NCBI RefSeq assembly: GCF_040954645.1
Contig: NC_092806.1
Location: forward strand, 136,671,697-136,735,696
DNA: 64,000 nt
Source: Diabrotica undecimpunctata
Lineage: Eukaryota > Arthropoda > Insecta > Coleoptera > Chrysomelidae
Direction: 5' to 3'
The stretch's first letter is position 1, and each line of letters starts with the position of its first letter. This document shows, in pieces, positions 61,215-64,000 of the stretch. The notes beneath the pieces were generated by a model, which was not told the origin of the DNA, ran no database searches, and saw only the letters and a list, made by a program, of their open reading frames with translations. The position numbers and the translations under genes were made by a program.

Positions 61215-61510
61215 GTACATATTTGAAAAACTTAGCCATGCAGCTCATAATTCCACATATAGAGGAATGACTAAAAATTCAAACGATTTTAAAACCTTTG
61301 CGTTCACTAATGTTAGATGTTTTGGGAAAAGAAGACAAGAGGGTAGGATAAGTGCAGCACAATATGCTAGTGGGCGTAGTAAACGTTTCCACATTTGTCC
61401 AAGAAGTGCAAACAGGAGGGTTCGCGTAATTTGTGTTGGTTTTTTAGGGAGCTTTGTGCGCCTAGTACAGAAGTGCAATATGTCAAGTGTGTATTAATAA
61501 ATTATTTCTT
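61215..61510 (+). pseudogene. piggyBac-like transposase relic, part 2 (C-terminus)
   Basis: On the + strand: LKNLAMQLIIPHIEE, PLRSLMLDVLG, then the C-terminal Cys-rich region spread over frames (FHICP..., CKQEGSRNLCWFF, LCAPSTEVQYVKC). This order is the piggyBac C-terminal zinc finger. It continues the relic at 59430-59942. Confidence 0.75.
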
Positions 61511-61960
61511 ATTTTCTCATTTTGTTTCTTTACTAAATTCTTGTAACAATTTATCGAAAAAAACCATTAAATTTATAAAACAATTATAAAAGTTACTTTT
61601 TTCTTTTGGTGGTAACAATTTACGTTAATTTATATGGTGTCACTTATGACAACACCTTACGGTTTATGTCCAAAATATTAACCATACGGTTCTAGGGATA
61701 AGTATCTTTTAAAGTACGTTATATTGTCGGTGTTGCCCATTAAAATTTGATAAAAAAAATTATTATCCGAATCAGTACTACTTAATTGTATACGTATCTG
61801 TTTTTACCTTTATATTCTAACACTGTTAAATTATTTTATGACTTTGATAATTAAAAGATTGTAAATAAAATTGTAAACTCATCAAAGAAAGTTTCTACCC
61901 AAATATAGTAATTTATCAGGTTAGGTACTATTTAAAACTTGGAATACTCTACTTAATACT
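61511..61960. other. Intergenic, unassigned
   Basis: A+T-rich; no recognised element. Confidence 0.5.
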
Positions 61961-62926
61961 TTTTCTTCCTGATAACCAACAATCGCGATAGGTCCTCAGA
62001 AATCAAGCGTAGACCAGTAAGGGCCCGAACCGCAACAGCTAAATTAATTAAAATATGGAAAAACTGAACAATAACAAGGAATATTAAGCTCTGGTTGGTC
62101 AATGGCCTTATTTAAGCCAAAATTCTGTACTAATGTATTACTTTTCTTCTATAGTAAAATGCCAAGACTTGCGTCACGGAAGTAGCGCCACGACACGGCG
62201 TAACGAAATTTTATTAAAATCTATGAAAAGGATATTAACTAACAGCGGTTTTATGTAATTCTTAAATATTATTTTGTTGTTCATTCACCACGTGATACGT
62301 GATTCACACGTGTTTATTAAAATTACACGTGTAATTAAAGTGATTAATAAATAATTAAATTACTTTATTCAGTTTTAAAAACATTATTAAAACTTTAAAA
62401 ATACAGAAAATATACAGTACGTAAATATTTCAGCTGGACTTAGGTAATATACATTGAGTTAAGTGTGGCAACTGCGCTTTCTCGAGTCTATGCCAATATC
62501 CCACCACATTAAGCGATAGTCTACAATGCGATTGATAACTCAATAATCGGCATCTTAGAATCGGTTAGCTGTACGCATTTATTTTCAATTGATACCGTGA
62601 AGCGAAAAGTATAGTTTTAAAATGTTTATTTACGCGAATTATGAATGTTCTTGGGAAAAATACTTTTTTAAAAACTGAACTTCACAATTAAAACTTTTAT
62701 TTCGACTGACAAAGATTTTAGTAACAACAATAATAATTTAAATCAGACTATAATTTTAAATCAGACTGAAAAATATTGATTTTAACATGGTGTTTTTATA
62801 ATTTATTAATTGCTGATCTTGCTGTTCAATACGTCGCAATTTAGTCCAGAATGTTCAAGCGGTAGCCCCGTGTTGGAATCCACGTGGTGGAACTTACTGG
62901 ATGGTAGCGGTCATTGTACTGTAACT
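61961..62926 (-). other. Possible LTR and non-coding end of the errantivirus-like relic
   Basis: On the - strand, a purine tract (GGGGATGGAG) overlaps the env stop at 62925, as before a 3' LTR in this group. The LTR itself would be the sequence to the left of it. I could not find its far border or a second copy in the window. Confidence 0.35.
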
Positions 62927-63164
62927 ACTCCATCCCCTGAAGAAGTTTTGTGAGGGACGAACAGAACTGTTGAGTTGGCCTCTTCTGGAGTTTCGTCGCT
63001 AGGTTTTTTTTGTTATGTGTTTTATACCTGTAACATATATAGAGGCAGATTATTGTAATAAAGATATATAAAGGAGTCATCCAAAAATGGTTATGGCTAT
63101 GGTTCCATAATTTCGGATTAATTGTCTCTAGATGTTCATCTTCCTTAGAGAATTGATGATTCAA
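62925..63164 (-). pseudogene. env-like C-terminal fragment (errantivirus type)
   Basis: A - strand open frame ending just at a purine tract. It has one strong membrane segment (around 63050-63110, PLYIFITIICLYICY) followed by a basic cytoplasmic tail. This position and layout match the C-terminus of an insect errantivirus envelope protein. Most of the envelope between this and the N-terminal fragment is missing, so the copy is defective. Confidence 0.6.
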
Positions 63165-63254
63165 ATCCTTAATGATTTGAATTTAATCGCTGTTTGAATA
63201 TGGTCCTTATTTTGGGAAGCATTAGCGGTTGCTCTGGGATGGTTGTCCTTGAAT

Positions 63255-63584
63255 TTATGTAACTCTGGATTGGGGTTTTGAATTTGTATCTGGGCGGAAG
63301 ATTGATGAGATAAGTTTGGACGGATAAGTTAAGATTAATAAGATAGGACAAGAAAATGAAGGATAAATATAATACACGAAAAAGGTAATGGCTAGGTCCA
63401 TTTTGAAGTGCTGTGGTCTTTGCGTCGTACTGGTTTCAATTCTGTCAAATTCTTCTTTTATTGGTAGTAGTTTGAAAAAGTATATGAAATCGTGTGTACT
63501 AGTATGAATCTTTGCTTGTCCCAGGTTGAGGGGAATTAATCCTGGGTTGTCTTTCAGGTCCTTGATCTTCTCTTCTTCTCTCAT
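63255..63584 (-). pseudogene. env-like N-terminal fragment
   Basis: Starts inside the end of pol in another frame (63584), an overlap usual for errantiviruses. GLIPLNLGQAKIHTSTHDFI resembles the start of that envelope family. After about 55 residues the sequence diverges into a chance frame, so the body of the protein is lost. Confidence 0.6.
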
Positions 63585-64000
63585 CGTCAGGGTGATCCTG
63601 TGTGGACGGTTTAGAATTAGTTTTTGATTTAGGTTGATGTTTTATGTTTTTCTTGTGAACTGTAGTTTTTGATGTTTTTACAGTCACTTCGTTATTTCTT
63701 TTTATATGTTTTGCGGAATATCGCGGAAGTAATTTATTTCTGGTAACTGTTTTTCGTGTATAGATTTTTGTGCTTGGTTTATACGTAATAGGGTCTTGTC
63801 TCGATTTATTTCTATTTTCAATGACTTTATTTTTATTCTCTTGTATTTGTTGGTTTACTTCCTTATATAATTCCTTTGTTATCTCTCTATGATTTTGGAT
63901 ATAATTGTTCAGTATTACTTTCTGTATGTCAACGTCAAAGGGATCTTTTGCGTCGATATGTCCGTTTAATATGTCGATGGGTCTTAACTTCGTTGCTGAA
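63499..64000 (-). CDS. Errantivirus-like pol C-terminus (partial, enters from right edge)
   Basis: A - strand frame open from the window edge to a stop at 63499. It has LRPIDILNGHIDAKDPFDVD, LNNYIQNHREITKELYKEVN and a basic C-terminal stretch ending PRINSPQPGTSKDSY, which is the usual integrase tail of gypsy/errantivirus polyproteins. No stop in 167 codons suggests a relatively young copy of pol, unlike its env. Confidence 0.75.
   Translation of the reverse strand, partial: SATKLRPIDILNGHIDAKDPFDVDIQKVILNNYIQNHREITKELYKEVNQQIQENKNKVIENRNKSRQDPITYKPSTKIYTRKTVTRNKLLPRYSAKHIKRNNEVTVKTSKTTVHKKNIKHQPKSKTNSKPSTQDHPDDERRREDQGPERQPRINSPQPGTSKDSY

Noticed and set aside
1..64000. CRISPR arrays, operons, bacterial defence or toxin systems
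   Set aside because: The window is eukaryotic with spliced genes; no spaced direct repeats of CRISPR type and no bacterial-style gene cluster were seen.

Overview
This is a eukaryotic, A+T-rich window that reads as insect nuclear DNA. It holds one host gene, spread over most of the window and split by introns packed with transposon debris. The gene is the 3' part of the insect UBR4 orthologue (Drosophila poe / purity of essence), a giant E3 ubiquitin ligase. I traced 26 coding exons on the + strand between 2235 and 47947. Splice sites are AG/GT throughout and phases agree at every junction. The exons sum to 9210 nt, which is 3069 residues plus a stop. Compared with the roughly 5200-residue family, this is the C-terminal three fifths. 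The promoter, first exons and UBR box lie upstream of the window. The large, transposon-rich introns and the mix of element families suggest a big insect genome, perhaps a beetle; that is an inference.

Layout. 1-2234 is an upstream intron with a dead LINE and a long-TIR MITE-like element in a (TA)n tract. 2235-11346 carries exons 1-10, with several very short introns (52-85 bp) and one 2.8 kb intron holding LINE and Ty3/gypsy relics. 11347-23310 carries exons 11-16, including the 1.6 kb exon 11 with a cysteine-rich zinc cluster; its introns hold mariner, LINE, long-TIR and fold-back elements. 23311-29195 is a 5.9 kb intron stuffed with LINE fragments and a complete-ended pogo/Tigger relic. 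29196-37336 carries exons 17-21, with a Tc1/mariner-group element set in a 121-bp tandem repeat and a long-TIR element. 37337-40120 holds a second pogo/Tigger relic. 40121-47947 encodes the catalytic C-terminus (hemiRING exon 22) and the stop codon; a poly(A) signal lies at 48034.

From 48.1 kb to the end I found no host gene. It is a nest of transposons: a LINE with a target-site duplication, a hAT element with a perfect 8-bp duplication, an RNase H-bearing LINE, an element with AACCGG-rich ends split by a LINE, a piggyBac relic split by a LINE that is itself split by a 200-bp insert, and at the far end an errantivirus-like pol/env relic on the - strand.

I found no CRISPR array, rRNA or functional tRNA. 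Three tRNA-like Pol III promoter motifs are present and look SINE-derived. The most unusual material is structural: several inverted-repeat elements whose ends and target duplications can be placed to the base, and a recurring repeat with a GACGTTTC core seen both as a tandem array (32.8 kb) and as a palindrome (46.7 kb).
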